From positions 33,542,001 through 33,606,000 of the forward strand of contig JBITNC010000001.1 in assembly GCA_050084985.1 (NCBI GenBank): 64,000 nucleotides of DNA. The letters are read 5' to 3'. This document shows, piece by piece, positions 11,461 through 23,900 of this stretch. Numbering within the stretch: position 1 is the first letter of the stretch; every line of letters begins with the position of its first letter. The notes beneath the pieces are model-generated. The model worked only from the letters and a program-made list of their open reading frames with translations. It did no database searches and was not told the DNA's origin. Made by a program: the position numbers and the translations under genes. Source of the DNA: Nageia nagi. Lineage: Eukaryota > Pinophyta.

Positions 11461-11979
11461 TAAACACCTAAAATAATAATCAATCTAGTCATAGAAGGAA
11501 GAATAAAACTTTTAAGGATCCAATATCTCACAACATTCTTGAATAGTTGAAAAATAACTAAGTGAAATCCAATTATATGATCTCATTAAAATATCATAAC
11601 CATGTACAAACATCCTATATATAATGAATTTAGAAAATAATAAGTTAGAGTTAATATGAATGCATCAACCTTTAGAATTATATATTCTTAAAAACAAAAT
11701 CAAGTTATTGAAATTGATGCTAGTAAAAATCCAAATAAGGAGATGAAGGTTGATTTTTTTTTATTAAAATGTATATTTTTGGTAAAGATTTCAAAAGAAT
11801 TATTTGGATAGCAATATAAGATTAAATAATTATTGAATAATATTCTTACAACATTTTAGGAATGAGAAATTACCTACCATAAAGAAATCTAATATAGAGA
11901 TAAAAGGATTTGATAAAGAGGAAAAGTAATGCATGAGAATCAATAATTTACCAATATAATTAGGACCTAAGATGATTAA

Positions 11980-12240
11980 TTTCCCTTATTACATCATGCT
12001 ATAACTTTTTTTGGGGAAAGATCTTGGATCCATTACATAAGAATTATACCTTCAACCTTGCATAGATGTATAAAATTTATACATGATGGAAATATTTACA
12101 AGTACATATATAATGAAGATCCATACAAGTTTTGTCATATTACAAGACTTGAATATACAATAATACATATTGTACCTCATAATGAATTCCTATTATTTAA
12201 GGTGTGTGATCATCCTTATAAAAAATAAATTGAACAAAGT
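11980..12240 (+). pseudogene. Ty3/Gypsy protease-downstream remnant
   Basis: After correcting shifts by eye, the plus strand reads a G-R-SWIH-like block, then IPSTLHRCIKFIHDG and EDPYKFCHITRLEY. This matches the segment after the aspartic protease in plant Gypsy elements (GRSWIH...VPSTLHQ.IKF). The minus-strand element has the same motif near 25200 and the plus-strand one near 62130. Probably the continuation of the gag at 9060. Confidence 0.6.
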
Positions 12241-15200
12241 CAGTCAACAAATATGATAGAAAAGATATTGTAATTCCCTTGCTTGTTTAGCCCTAACTTA
12301 TGCTCTTGTTTCAACCAAATTAGTGTGAGGTTCATTATCCATCTTAATGTCACAAACAAGAACTGAAGAAAATAATGGTGCATAAAACAAATATTCCCAA
12401 TGGTACCAAATAAGATAAAGTAAATAAACACCAAGCCTAAGTGTTTTGTTATGCTCTTGATTTATTAGATGCAAGGCTAATACAAATAACTCTTAAATGA
12501 TCTTTCCAAGATATAAATCCTACATGCAAGATAGCAATAGTGTCAAAACATAGCAATGGTGATTATCTTATCTAATTGCTTCTTATTTAATTGAGGGAAA
12601 TTATATTTTTAGTGAGATTGCTTTTAAAATTCTTTAGCCTCTTTTGTAGTTTTCCTAGAATCAAGCTAGCCAAGTGTTATTGGGAAAGGTGCCATCTCTA
12701 TGGATGTGGTACATTTAAAGGCTCAACTCAAGTTCTCCACTTTGATCATGACCTCTATATTAAAAATGGACCATGGTGGTGAAATCCATATGTCTTGGCT
12801 CAATCCTAGGCTCATGTGAAATTAATACAAGTACAAGAAAGTAAATATGATGTGCAACTATATGCATGCAAATGCAACTAATTCCTCTAAGATTTTACTT
12901 TCCTTTTCAAACTAAAAGAACACAATAACTTTCAAAAAGGAAACACTACCTTCCAAGTATGATTTCAATTTTTACTAATGCAAGAGATAAAATAAAAACT
13001 TCTTTTTATTTTTTCTTTTCTACTTAAAACAAAGAGAAATAAATAAAATAAATAATCCTACAATACATAGCAGAAAATAATCTTATGCTAAAGTACAACA
13101 AAAGTGAGATACAAGCTTGGGGGATCCCTCTCCAAGCTCTCATCATGTACGATACCTATTTGATAACTCTGATCCTAATTTGTATGTTGTAGACCAATTA
13201 GTAGTACCAATTTGTAGACTGATCAAACATTTAGCCATATGATCATATTGGTACCTATATATTTTTGAAAAACTAAGTACAATATGCTAAATAAAAGAAT
13301 ATGTGTACAACCCAGGTGTAAAAATATTAGCAGTGGATATATTCCACTTAGTTACAGAGTTGAGAAACTATGACAGTTGGGAAAAAATGAAATAAAATTA
13401 GCTAAAATCCTAAATTAACTCTAATTGGTATAGAAATGACTAGCTAACAAAGAGGGGTTGGCATAGTCAAAATCAAATGATAAATCGATAAGTTAAAATC
13501 CTAACTAGTTTATAGGGGACCAACTAGGCTCAAATGACTAGTTTGCAAAAAATCAATTGGTATTCTGTTAACTTTTTTGACTCTATATATTCAAGGTTTT
13601 GTTGTGACCATGTCAAGAAGGTTTCATAAAAAATTAGTTTGAGTCAATGCACAAAACTATCAAAAAATGTAGGAAGAAAGGATCAACTACAACACCTAAT
13701 AACAAGGAAAAAGAGAGAGAAAACTCCTCTAATGTTGTAATTCTTAGACCAAGGGATGTCCAACCATAATCACCACTTAATAAGGTATCTCAAATATCCC
13801 TCCACTTGAGCTAAAATACCACACAAAATGTGAGTAACCCAAGGGCCTTTGGATGCCCACTTTGTAATATCTAAAATATTTCTTGGTAATTATATGACAA
13901 AGTGGTAATAAGACAAAATGGAGTATAGAATTAGAGATTTATCCTTTGTGAAGATCCTAAAATGTAAATGACCTATAAAATAAATATTTATGGAGGTTTC
14001 TAAGCTCTAGTTCCTTAGGATCCTAGAGCTAAGCAAGATGGGACTTATATGCTTGTAAACTCCAAGCCTTGAGTCAATAAGGTACTCAAAAATAGCTCAA
14101 TGCCTAAGATGCAACCTAACATAAACTAAATAAAATATAAAATAATTTTCTAATAATTTAAACAAACTAAACTAAATAAATCTAGCCTAAGTCTACAAGA
14201 GACTATCCTAGATGATTAAAATGAAATCATGCACAAATGGATTAGAAAAGACCCAAAAGGATATGATTTGATACAATTATGTGATCTCTAAGACCTATAA
14301 AACAACTTAAAAATAATATTAGTGCATAAAAAAATCCAAATTAGATGCATTTGTGCAATATTCCTTTGTAAGATGAGGATAAGAATCATATTTTTACTTT
14401 GGAAGTGTTGGGTTGAGCTCACATGGGAGGTACCAAGCTACCAAAGTTTGTGTACATAGTGGAAAGAATGTTGAAAATGCAAGAACTCATGGTATATCCA
14501 TTGGTGGGGAGAGGGAAATGGTTTTGAATTAACATTGTTGATATTTTTATGCATACATAAATACTCAAATGTTTTATTCTTAGATTCATACATGAGAAAT
14601 CATGATAAAAGTATGTCTACATCGTCATGAGGTACATGCCCCATTCCTACATGGAACACATGCAATTAGAACCATATATGTTAACATTGTCATGAGGTAC
14701 ATGCCCCATTCATATATGTAATTTATGAATTAGAAAAAACAACATGATGATGGTTAGTTGAGACCCAACCGACAAAGCTGACTCAAGGTTGAAGGTTAGT
14801 TAAGACCAAACCAGCAAAGGTGACTCAGATATATGAATGGTTTGAATATTTCCTAGCTATGCTATATGATATACTTGACTTAGTCCCAACAAAATAATCA
14901 AAATATGGATGGTTATTTATTTTCCACCATACAAGGACATGATATCCTTAAGCATGAAAATGAAGCACGAAATGATTAAATGATGATTGTAAATGTAAAG
15001 GTAAGAGAGTAGAGAATAATACTTCCACTTAGTTTGACAAACAATTTGATTCAATGCAATAATGCTAGCACGGGAACTAATTTTAGCATAGGTACTGAAG
15101 GTAGCATGGGCACTAAGCCTCACATTGTATAAGACCTTGCAACATTGTTGACACTAAGGTATCATAGAGCTGATATGATTGGCTTATGTGTGATGGCTTA

Positions 15201-15539
15201 AGTCTGCATAAGATTACCCATGACATCATCTATATGAACTCTTGTATAAATATCATTAGTTCTAAGAATGAAAACTAACTAATGGAATTCTAAATATGTC
15301 ATATTAGTTTTCTAATCTATTTGTAAATGTTTAACCTTGTGATTTTGGTTGGATCGTGAAATATGTTAAAACTACCAGCATGGGAACTAGGATGACTAAA
15401 GAATTTTATATAGAAAGCTAGCGTAGGTGCTAGCTTAATAAAATGGGAATGGAGCTAGGGTTCTAATTCTTAACCTCTATATTAATATGACTAATGGAAG
15501 GGTAAGCTCTGAAACATGTATGATGAGCTCTCCTCATGC
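12241..15539. other. Unassigned AT-rich region
   Basis: No convincing gene. Short open frames at 12240-12434 (minus), 12591-12782 (plus) and 14917-15123 (minus) resemble nothing I know. Two small direct repeats are visible: TCATGAGGTACATGCCCCAT at about 14624 and 14691, and a GACCCAACC/GACCAAACC unit at about 14760 and 14798. The part near 15540 probably runs into the 3' end or LTR of the minus-strand Gypsy element, but I could not find an LTR edge. Confidence 0.4.
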
Positions 15540-16807
15540 ATAGAAGGGATTGACATACTTTACGATGGTTGAGAATTTGTTAGCTTTTCCCTCAATTATT
15601 GCAAACCTATAGGCATTGTTTGAATACTTGGTCTTGATAATGTATGGACCAATCTAATTGGTCTCAAATTTAACTTTGTCTTACTTATTAGCTTGTGACT
15701 TATGATGATTCTCCATGAGCACTAGATCACCCACTTGAAACTCATGTAGTATAATCTTTTTGCTATGTGCTTTCTTTTCTCTTTCCTCATAAGCTCTGAG
15801 ATGTTCTAAGGCATGGATTCTCTTTTCATCCCATCCTTCTAGCTTCCTTAGTCTTACTTTTCATAGCTATTCCCAATCAATGATGCCTTCTAGAAATACC
15901 CTTAATGATGGTATCTCCACCTCTAATGGTAATATTGCCTCATCTTCATAAACTAATGAAAATAGAGTACACCCTATATCTGATCTAATGCTTTTTATGT
16001 ATGCCCATAAGGAATATATGAGTTATGAATGCCAATATCTATGATTTTTATTTACTTTATTGCATAAGATATTAATAATTATCTTATTAGTTGCTTCAGC
16101 GTGTCCATTTCCTTATGGATAGTAAGTTGATGAGAATCTTTACTTGATTTTGAATCCTTTACCAAACTCCCTAACTTACTTTCTTTTGAATTTCTTTCCA
16201 TTATCCATGATTAGATGATATGAAATACCAAATCTAGCAAAGATGTTTTTAGTCATCAATTTTACAATTTGAGGACCCTTGGAGGATCTCAAAGGTACAA
16301 ATTTAGCCCACTTTATGAAATATTATATAGCAATTAGGATGAATTTGTGTCTCTCACTAGATTTGGGATTGATAATGCCAATTAAATCTAAGGCTCAAAT
16401 AGTAGAAGCGCAAGGTGATATCATTATTTCTAGTTCACTTAAAGGAGCTTATTTTAAGTTACCATGCTTTTGACATTCTTCATATTTCTAAATATGTAAA
16501 ATGCAATCCTTTTCCATGGATGGCCAATAATATCCTAATTTTGTGAGCTTATGATAAATGGCTTTACTATTAAAATGAACTCCATTTATGATATTATGTA
16601 CTTATTCCATAGCCTTATTTGCTTTAGTTTAGTTTAGATGTCTAAGTAGAGTACCATCAAATGACCTTTTGTAAAAAATATCACCAACAATGATATACTT
16701 TGTAGCCATGCATTTTAGCCTTTTCTTGAAGAACTTAGATTGATATGATTTTGGAATATTTCCTTGCTTGAGATAGTTATAGATATCATCATACCATGTA
16801 TGTAATG
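15540..16807 (-). pseudogene. Gypsy integrase remnant
   Basis: Integrase inserts the cDNA into the host genome. Minus-strand frames read IPKSYQSKFFKKRLKCMA and VGDIFYKRSFDGTLLRHLN (16629-16807, upstream of the zinc finger), ACQKHGN (finger), DLIGIINPKSSERHKFIL (first catalytic Asp), then IMDNGKKFK (second Asp), YYPxGNGHAEATNKII (catalytic Glu) and a C-terminal LHEFQVGDLVL block near 15735. All three catalytic positions can be placed, but several stop codons interrupt them. Confidence 0.82.
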
Positions 16808-17352
16808 TGTTAGGATTTAATAAGTTTATATAAGCAAGAGCATCAGTAATTCTCTTACTCCTTAGCAAAAGAAACAACATTCAAAGCATACTACTGAAAT
16901 CAAATAACCATGAACATCAATCACACAAAGAGAGACACAAGAGATAACGTGGTTCACCCAATGTAGGCTACATCCACGGAGAAGCTTTCAACCCTTTTGT
17001 ATATCATTCTTCAAATTCCTCCAAGCAACAAACCAGCAGCATAACCTTGCTACAATCTTCACTTTTGAGTTACAACAAACCTCACTACAATCTCTCTCTC
17101 TCAACAATCACAATCTACTTCACAATTGCTATAAAAACTACAATAATACATGCCTCAACTCAAGCCTCTTATTTATAGGTACAAACTAACCCAAATTAAA
17201 CCCAATTTGGATGAAGAAGGTTGTTAGGTAACCCCCAACCCTTCTATAACTGATAACCAGGTGTCATGGCTTCTTGGCAACTGAAATTTGGTGTTAAACA
17301 GAAAGAAACTGCTCTCTATTTTCTAACCGATTATAGTCTCCATTTTCTAACA
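16808..17352 (-). repeat. Copia-1 3' LTR
   Basis: 545-bp repeat with TG...CA ends, matching 21367-21912. Because the element reads on the minus strand this left copy is the 3' LTR. It includes a CT-rich stretch near 17093-17105. Confidence 0.95.
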
Positions 17353-17363
17353 ATCTCCCACTT
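17353..17363 (-). other. Copia-1 polypurine tract
   Basis: Minus strand AAGTGGGAGAT ends immediately at the 3' LTR, the place where plus-strand DNA synthesis is primed. Confidence 0.8.
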
Positions 17364-17429
17364 GGAGACTTCTTCCTCTGCAACAAGGGTCAAAAGCTTC
17401 TCATCTTGGCCTTTACTCCTTAAGACCAA

Positions 17430-18960
17430 TCCAAGTTGAGCAAGAGCCCAACTTCTCCTTTGTAACAACTTTAGTGAACATGTCCGCAGGATTTTGAGAC
17501 ATGTGAATCTTCCCCAAACTGACTGAACCATCCTCCAACGATGTCCTGATGAAGTGGTACCTCAATTTGATATGCTTGGTTCTCGAATGGTAGGCTGAGT
17601 TCTTTGCAAGATGAATAGCACTCTAGCTATCGCTCCATAGCTTTGCATCCTCCTGCACCTTTCCTAGTTCCTCCATCAATCTCTTCAACCAAATCAATTC
17701 TTTACTTGCCTTCGTGATCGCAACATACTCTGCCTCAGTAGTGGAGAGAGCCACAACCTATTGGAGCTTTGAAATCCAACTCACCGTTGTACCTCCAATG
17801 GTAAACACATATCCTGTAGTGCTTCTCCCACCATCTATATCACCTACCATGTCAGAATCAATATAACCTTGCAAACAAGAGTTAGATCCACCAAAACATA
17901 AAGAGTAATGAGAAGTACTCCTTAAATACCTAAGGATCCATTTAACTACTTCCCAATGCCCTTTTCCTGGATTATTCATGAATCTACTAACCACTCCCAC
18001 TGCTTGTGCTATATCTGGTCTAGTGCACACCATTGCATACATTAAACTCCCAACCGTCGAAGCATAGGGAACTTTAGTCATGTACTCCTTTTCCTTATCT
18101 GTCTTAGGACTTAAATGTTTGGTGAGTTTAAAATGCTTTGCCAATGGTGTAGTTACATATTTTGCATTATTCATATTGAACCTTTTAAGAACCTTATCAA
18201 TATAATCTTCTTGACTTAGTCTAAGCAAGTGGTTTTGTTTATCTCTTGTTATTTTCATCCCAAGTATTTGTTTAGCTTCACCCAAATCCTTCATTTCAAA
18301 AGTATTAGCCAACTTTTCCTTAAGATCAACAATATCTTGCATACTAGATCCTGCTACCAACATATCATCCACATATAAAAGCAAGATTACATAGTTGCCA
18401 TTTGTTGTCTTCTTTACATACACACAATGATCAGATTGACATCTTACAAATTTATTTATTATCATGAAAGTGTCAAACTTATGATACCATTGCCTAGGTG
18501 CTTGCTTCAAACCGTACAAGCTCTTTCCAATTTACATACATACCCTTCTTTACCTTTGACCTCAAAACCTTCGGGTTGATGCATATAAATATCCTCCTCC
18601 AAATCCCCATGAAGGAAACCTGTCTTTACATCCAATTGTTCAAGAAATAAGTTTTCAGTAGCAACAAGACTCAATATTGCTCTAATCGAGGTCATTTTAA
18701 CAACTGGAGAAAAGATCTCATTATAATCTATACCTTTTTTCTGTTCAAAACCTTTTACCACAAGTCTTGCCTTGTACCTTTGTCGCCCATCTACCTCTTC
18801 CTTTATCCTGCACACCCATTTGTTAGTAAGTGCCTTCTTACCCTCTGGAAGCTCAACCAAACTCCAAGTTTGATTCTTAAGTAAGGAGTCCATCTCCTCC
18901 TTCATAGCATGCTCCCACTTAATCTATGTATCACCCTGCATAGCTTCATCAAACATTCAG
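17430..18960 (-). pseudogene. Copia-1 reverse transcriptase and RNase H
   Basis: The RT copies element RNA into DNA and RNase H removes the RNA strand. From the right: KEEMDSLLKNQTWSLVELP, KARLVVKGFEQK, LDVKTGFLHGDL, then after a one-base loss near 18510 MYGLKQAPRQWYHKFD, the catalytic LLYVDDML box, and GYIDSDMVGDIDGGRSTTGY of RNase H. TAG at 17758-17760 and 17623-17625 interrupt RNase H, after which KNSAYHSRTKH and NPADMFTK can still be read. Another TAG lies at about 18923 and a one-base loss near 18957 separates this part from the integrase frame. Each TAG is one C-to-T change from CAG where a Gln fits. Confidence 0.93.
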
Positions 18961-20131
18961 GTTCACCACCATCAGTATAAAGAATATGATAAAGAGCAGG
19001 AGAGTATCGTTTAGGAGGATTTCTAGTCCTTGAGGACCTTCTAAGTGACAAAGTTTGAGGTGTTTGTGGTGGAGGTGCTTGAACATTATTATTATCAGGA
19101 CCCTTATATTGATCAACATCTTCTAGAGATACAAACTTGGGTTCCTCAACATTTTGCAATCTATCTTTATACATGCTTTTCTCATTGAATACAACATCTC
19201 TACTTCTAATGATTTTATGGTTATCAACATCCCATAACCTATATCCCAAATCATTAACACCATATCCAACAAAATAGCATTTTTGTGATTTTGCATCAAG
19301 TTTCTTTCTATCCTCTTTATCAACATGTGCAAAAGCCTCACAACCAAAGACTCTCAAGAATGAGTAATTCACCTTTTTACCTATCCACATCTCCTCTGGA
19401 ATGCCTCCATCTAAAGCCATAGATGGACCCTTGTTAATCAAGTAAACAGCAGTGTCAATAGCATCAGCCCAAAGATTCAAAGGAAACCCAGCATGTATCC
19501 TCATACTTCTAGCCCTTTCTAAGATAGTCCTATTCATTCTTTCTGCAACCCCATTTTCCTGTGGAGTTCTAGGGACCACCTTAATCCTTCTAATGCCATT
19601 GTGTGAACAAAATGAATCAAACTCATTATTGCAAAATTCCCCACCATTATCGAACTTAAGACATTTCAACTTAGAATTAGTTTCATTCTCAACCAATGCC
19701 TTCCACCTCTTAAATGTTTCAAACACATCAGATTTCTTTTTAATACAGTATACCCATGTCTTTATAGTACAATCATCAATAAAAGTGACAAAATAAGATG
19801 AGCCTCCAAGTGAGCAAACCTATGCAGGACCCCACACATCTGTATGAACAAGCTCTAATTTGTGACTCTTCTTTTCTTTGCCAACTTTAAGAAAATTAAC
19901 CCTTTTTTGTTTTCCATACACACAATCTTCACAAAATCCTAAATCAACTTCTTTAAGATTAGGGAGTGAACCATTAGAGTGTAACATTTTCATACCTTTC
20001 TCACTCATATGTCCAAGTCTATTATGCCATAGTGATGTATCATTGCCTATTGAAACAAGATTCAATGAATAATCAAAGACATTTGTGAGCAAATAAAGAG
20101 ACCCCACCAAATTTCCCTTTGCAAATACCAT
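18902..20131 (-). pseudogene. Copia-1 GAG-pre-integrase and integrase
   Basis: The part at 19820-20131 has the zinc-binding LWHNRLGHMSEKGM and CEDCVYGKQ motifs (His-His-Cys-Cys) and the first catalytic Asp in HTDVWGP. TAG at 19820-19822 interrupts it. The integrase continues at 18902-19726 with KFDNGGEF and the catalytic Glu in RTPQENGVAERMNRT, followed by the C-terminal GYGVNDLGYRLWD block and the linker with RRSSRTRNPPKRY. The last residues before 18902 are off frame because of the one-base loss near 18957. Confidence 0.93.
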
Positions 20132-20142
20132 TGAACCTTTAG

Positions 20143-21288
20143 TTACTTTCCAACTAGCATCCCGAATGTCATCACATAGCCCTCCTTATCCAATTTACTT
20201 GTTGATATAAGATTTCTTTTAAGATCCGGAATGTGTCTAGCTTCATTAAGAGTCCATTGTGTTCCATTAGGTAATTTCATTGTTATATTGCCAATACCAA
20301 CAATCTTGCATGGGTGTTCATTACCTAATAATACTTGACCAAAGTCACCATGTGTGTAATTTGAAAAATAGTTCTTATGTGGAGTAGCATGATATGAAGC
20401 ACCCGAATCAAGAACCCAATAATCATCATTCTTTTCATTAGACATGATTAAAGCATCTTGAATTAATTCACCAACAATATTTGCCTCTTGGTTACTTGTG
20501 CTTTCATTATTATAATTACTACTTTCATTTTCTTTTCCTTTTCTATTCCAACAATCCCTTTTAATGTGACCCTTTTTACCACAATGCCAACATTCCAATT
20601 TAGTTTTACCTTTTGATTTTGACCTTCCTTGCGATTTGCTTCTTGACTTGCTTCTCCTTCTTTCCTTTGATCTTCCTCTTGCCTCTACTGTGAGAGCAGC
20701 ATTGGAGCATTCTCCCGTGGACTTTCTCTTCATGTCCTCACTAAGAATTGTTCCAACAACTTCATCAAAGACCAATTTTGCATTAGAAGAAGAATTACTA
20801 ACAGCCATAACAAAGCTATTCCAACTATCTGGAAGTGAACATAGAATTAACAAAGCTCTTACTTCATCTTCAAATTCTATTTTTACTGAACTTAATTGAT
20901 TTGTGACTGTGTTAAATTCATTAACATGGTCTTGAACTGAACTACCTTCATTCATCTTCATGTTAAACAATTTCTTCATTAAGTATACTTTGTTTGAGGC
21001 AGATGGTTTTTCATACATTTTAGCAAGCTTATCCATTACACCTTTAGTAGTTTTTTCATTGGAAATATTGAAAGCTACACTAGAACTTAAACAAAGTCTT
21101 ACATCTCCCAAAGCCTTTCTATCCAACAAGTTCCATTCTTCATCACTCATAGAAGTGGGTTTCTTACTCTTATCTTCTAGAGGTTGATAGAGATCTTTTT
21201 GGTAGAGGTAGTCTTCCATTTGCATTTTCCAAAACTGAAAACCTTGCCCATTAAATCTTTCCACCTTCAGCCTCCCTTCTTCTGCCAT
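20143..21288 (-). pseudogene. Copia-1 gag and protease
   Basis: The likely start is the Met at 21288 (MAEEGRLKVERFNG), though the frame is open to 21333. Gag of the UBN2 type is followed by an Arg/Ser-rich stretch, the CCHC zinc knuckle CWHCGKKGHIKRDC, and the aspartic protease motif VLDSGASYHAT. The frame is lost near 20165, where one base is missing between TTCGG and GATGC, so the open frame ends at 20143. The overall layout matches Tnt1-like (Tork-type) elements. Confidence 0.93.
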
Positions 21289-21352
21289 AGTGCTCTTCCT
21301 GGTTTCTAATCTACACACAAGATTCACCAACAAAATCCCAACACAACAACAA

Positions 21353-21364
21353 GCTCTGATACCA
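21353..21364 (-). other. Copia-1 primer-binding site
   Basis: Minus strand TGGTATCAGAGC, the complement of the plant initiator-Met tRNA 3' end, two bases inside the 5' LTR. It fixes the element orientation. Confidence 0.93.
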
Positions 21365-21366
21365 CT

Positions 21367-21912
21367 TGTTAGGATTTAATAAGTTTATATAAGCAAGAGC
21401 ATCAGTAATTCTCTTACTCCTTAGCAAAAGAAACAACATTCAAAGCATACTACTGAAATCAAATAACCATGAACATCAATCACACAAAGAGAGACACAAG
21501 AGATAACGTGGTTCACCCAATGTAGGCTACATCCACGAAGAAGCTTTCAACCCTTTTGCATATCATTCTTCAAAGTCCTTCAAGCAACAAACCAGCAGCA
21601 TAACCTTGCTACAATCTTCACTTTAGAGTTACAACAAAACCTCACTACAATCTCTCTCTCTCAACAATCACAATCTACTTCACAATTGCTGTCAAAACTA
21701 CAATAATACATGCCTCAAATCAAGCCTCTTATTTATAGGTACAAACTAACCCAACTTAAACCCAAGTTGGATCAAGAAGGTTGTTAGGTAACCCCCAACC
21801 CTTCTATAACTGATAACCAGGTGTCATGGCTTCTTGGCAACTGAAATTTGGTGTTAAACAGAAAGAAACTGCTCTCTGTTTTCTAACCGGTTGTAGTCTC
21901 CATTTTCTAACA
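21367..21912 (-). repeat. Copia-1 5' LTR
   Basis: 546-bp repeat, TG...CA, matching 16808-17352. It is next to the primer-binding site, so it is the promoter-bearing 5' LTR. Confidence 0.95.
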
Positions 21913-22109
21913 TAATGGAAGAATAACACATATAGTTGGTTCCTTCTTGAAAAACCCTTACAATTGATCACCATCTAGAAAGGAGTGTATAAGGCTCTCA
22001 ATTTTGGTTATGGTTTCCTCATTCTCAACTGAGATAGGTGTTAGTGAAGTAGAATTAGCCATAGCATCCATAAATATTTTGTTATTCTTTGATATATTCT
22101 CAAACTAAA

Positions 22110-22450
22110 TCTATGTAAAACACCATTGAATCATTTCATCCACTAAGTTCTTATAAGATTGTAACTTCTCCTCTTTAGTGTTGTACATATCACTAATTTG
22201 ATTGATTATAAGTTGTGATTCACCATAAACTTTTAGCTTATTAATTCCAAGATTAATTATTGCTTTCAAACCCAAGACTAAAGCTTCATATGCAATCATG
22301 TTGTTTGTGCATTCAAAATTCCACTTGTGATCCATGGGAATCATACCACCTTCAAGAGATACTAGCACAATTCCTACCCTAGCTTCTTGCAAACATTTAG
22401 AGCCATCAAAGAATAGTTTCCAAGTCTTATCTTCACACTACTCAACTAGT
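22110..22450 (-). pseudogene. Gypsy RNase H remnant
   Basis: The open stretch 22111-22392 reads VGIVLVSLEGGMIP, NNMIAYEALVLGLKAIINLG and LKVYGESQLIINQI. This is the RNase H-like domain placed between RT and integrase in plant Gypsy elements (NNxAEYEAL...GDSxLVxxQ). The Gypsy sequence stops at 21913, where Copia-1 is inserted. Confidence 0.85.
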
Positions 22451-22659
22451 GCCACAAGCTCATTTGCATTACTATTTTCATCACATGCTATTGCCATAAG
22501 AATATTAGCTATAAGTTGCCCTTTAATTGCTTTTTTATCTTGTATAGAGAAGATCAAACTCTTGGAGTTCCATGATCTATTTGGTTGGTCTTACTTGCAA
22601 CTATGGCTTTGAGAGAAAAAATCATAATGGATTAGCTTGAGCCATAATGAAGGCAGTAT

Positions 22660-23900
22660 TAGTGATCATCTAGTACCTTAATTTTTGAGTTGTGTATACT
22701 TTGGCATAACACAACTTCTCAATAGGTGTGTAGTTGATTTATGCATTTTGTAGTGTCTTAGATAAGTAGTATATATCCCTTTCCCTACTTTCACTATCAT
22801 GTTGTATAAGGAATAATCAAATAGCATTAGATATGTCTAAAACATATAGATAGAGTAGCTTGGTGTGATCAACTAGCTATAATACAGTAGGGTTAAGCAA
22901 TTAGCTCTTGATATCATCAAAGTATTTCTAACACACTTTTGTCTACACAAATTAATTTCCCTTTTTGAGAAAATAGGGAAATGGATTTGTTTTATCTGCT
23001 AATTAAGCCATGAAGCTTTTTACTACTTATAAATTCCCTTGAAGACTTCTAAGTTGTCTAATATTTTTGGGTGGAGGCATATCCATGATGGCTTTGACCT
23101 TTTTAGAATCTATCGCTATGCCTCTTCTAAATACTATGTAACCAAGCAAATTTCTATTGGAAACCCCAAAGATACACTTATTAAGATTTAACTTTAGGTT
23201 GAATTATCTCATACTTTCAAAAATGACTCTCAATTACTCTAAATGATTTTCCTTTTTAGGTGACTTGGCAAGAATATCATCAACATAAACTTCAAATGAT
23301 TTGTGAATAAGGTCATGAAACATAGTTACCATTATGCCTTGGTGTGTTGCCCTTACATTTTTGAGATCAAAGGGAATGTATAACCAAAAAAATATTCCTT
23401 TAGTTGTAGTAAAGGTTTTCTTGTGTTGATCCTCTTTACTGATTCTAATTTGGTTGTATCCAGAGAAGCCATCCATGAATGATAACATCTCATGTCATGT
23501 TGTAGAGTCCATAATTGTGTCAATGTGTGGAAATGGACATCTATCCTTTGGAAAAGCCTTATTTAAATTCTTGAAATATGTGTAACATATAATTTATCCA
23601 TTTATTTTTAGAGTTGGAATAATGTTAGCTAACCAAGGTGAGTAATCAATGGGTTTAATGAATCCTACTTTGTGGTATTTATCAATATCTTTCTCGACTA
23701 TCAAAGAGTACTTTGGATGCATTGGTCTTCTTTGCTATTATACAAGATTTGATCCTTCTTGTACCACTAATTTGTGAGTTACAAAGGTTGGATCTAAACC
23801 TATCATGTCACTGTATTCCCTGGAAAACATGTCCATAAACTCTTTCAAGAACTAATGATACATTTTCTTGTCATCTCCATTAATGATTCTTGTTCCAATG
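22660..23900 (-). pseudogene. Gypsy reverse transcriptase remnant
   Basis: The best part, 23234-23488, reads LSFMDGFSGYNQIRISKEDQ, TTTKGIFFWLYIPFDLKN and the catalytic FEVYVDDILAKS. Upstream (to 23900) and downstream (to 22660) RT and connection blocks continue but need several stop and frame corrections. The catalytic D-D pair in YVDD is intact. Confidence 0.87.

Larger units (their letters stand above)
16808..21912 (-). mobile_element. Copia-1: complete Ty1/Copia element (Tnt1-like)
   Basis: Full 5.1-kb LTR retrotransposon, coding on the minus strand, flanked by a perfect 5-bp target duplication TAATG (16803-16807 and 21913-21917). The LTRs are 16808-17352 and 21367-21912, both TGTTAG...CTAACA, with about 16 differences by eye (about 97 percent). 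Primer-binding site and polypurine tract are both adjacent to the LTRs. Gene order gag, protease, integrase, RT, RNase H is that of Copia. The polyprotein has three one-base deletions and four TAG stops, so the copy cannot move by itself. It interrupts the Gypsy element and is the youngest insertion in the window. Confidence 0.96.
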
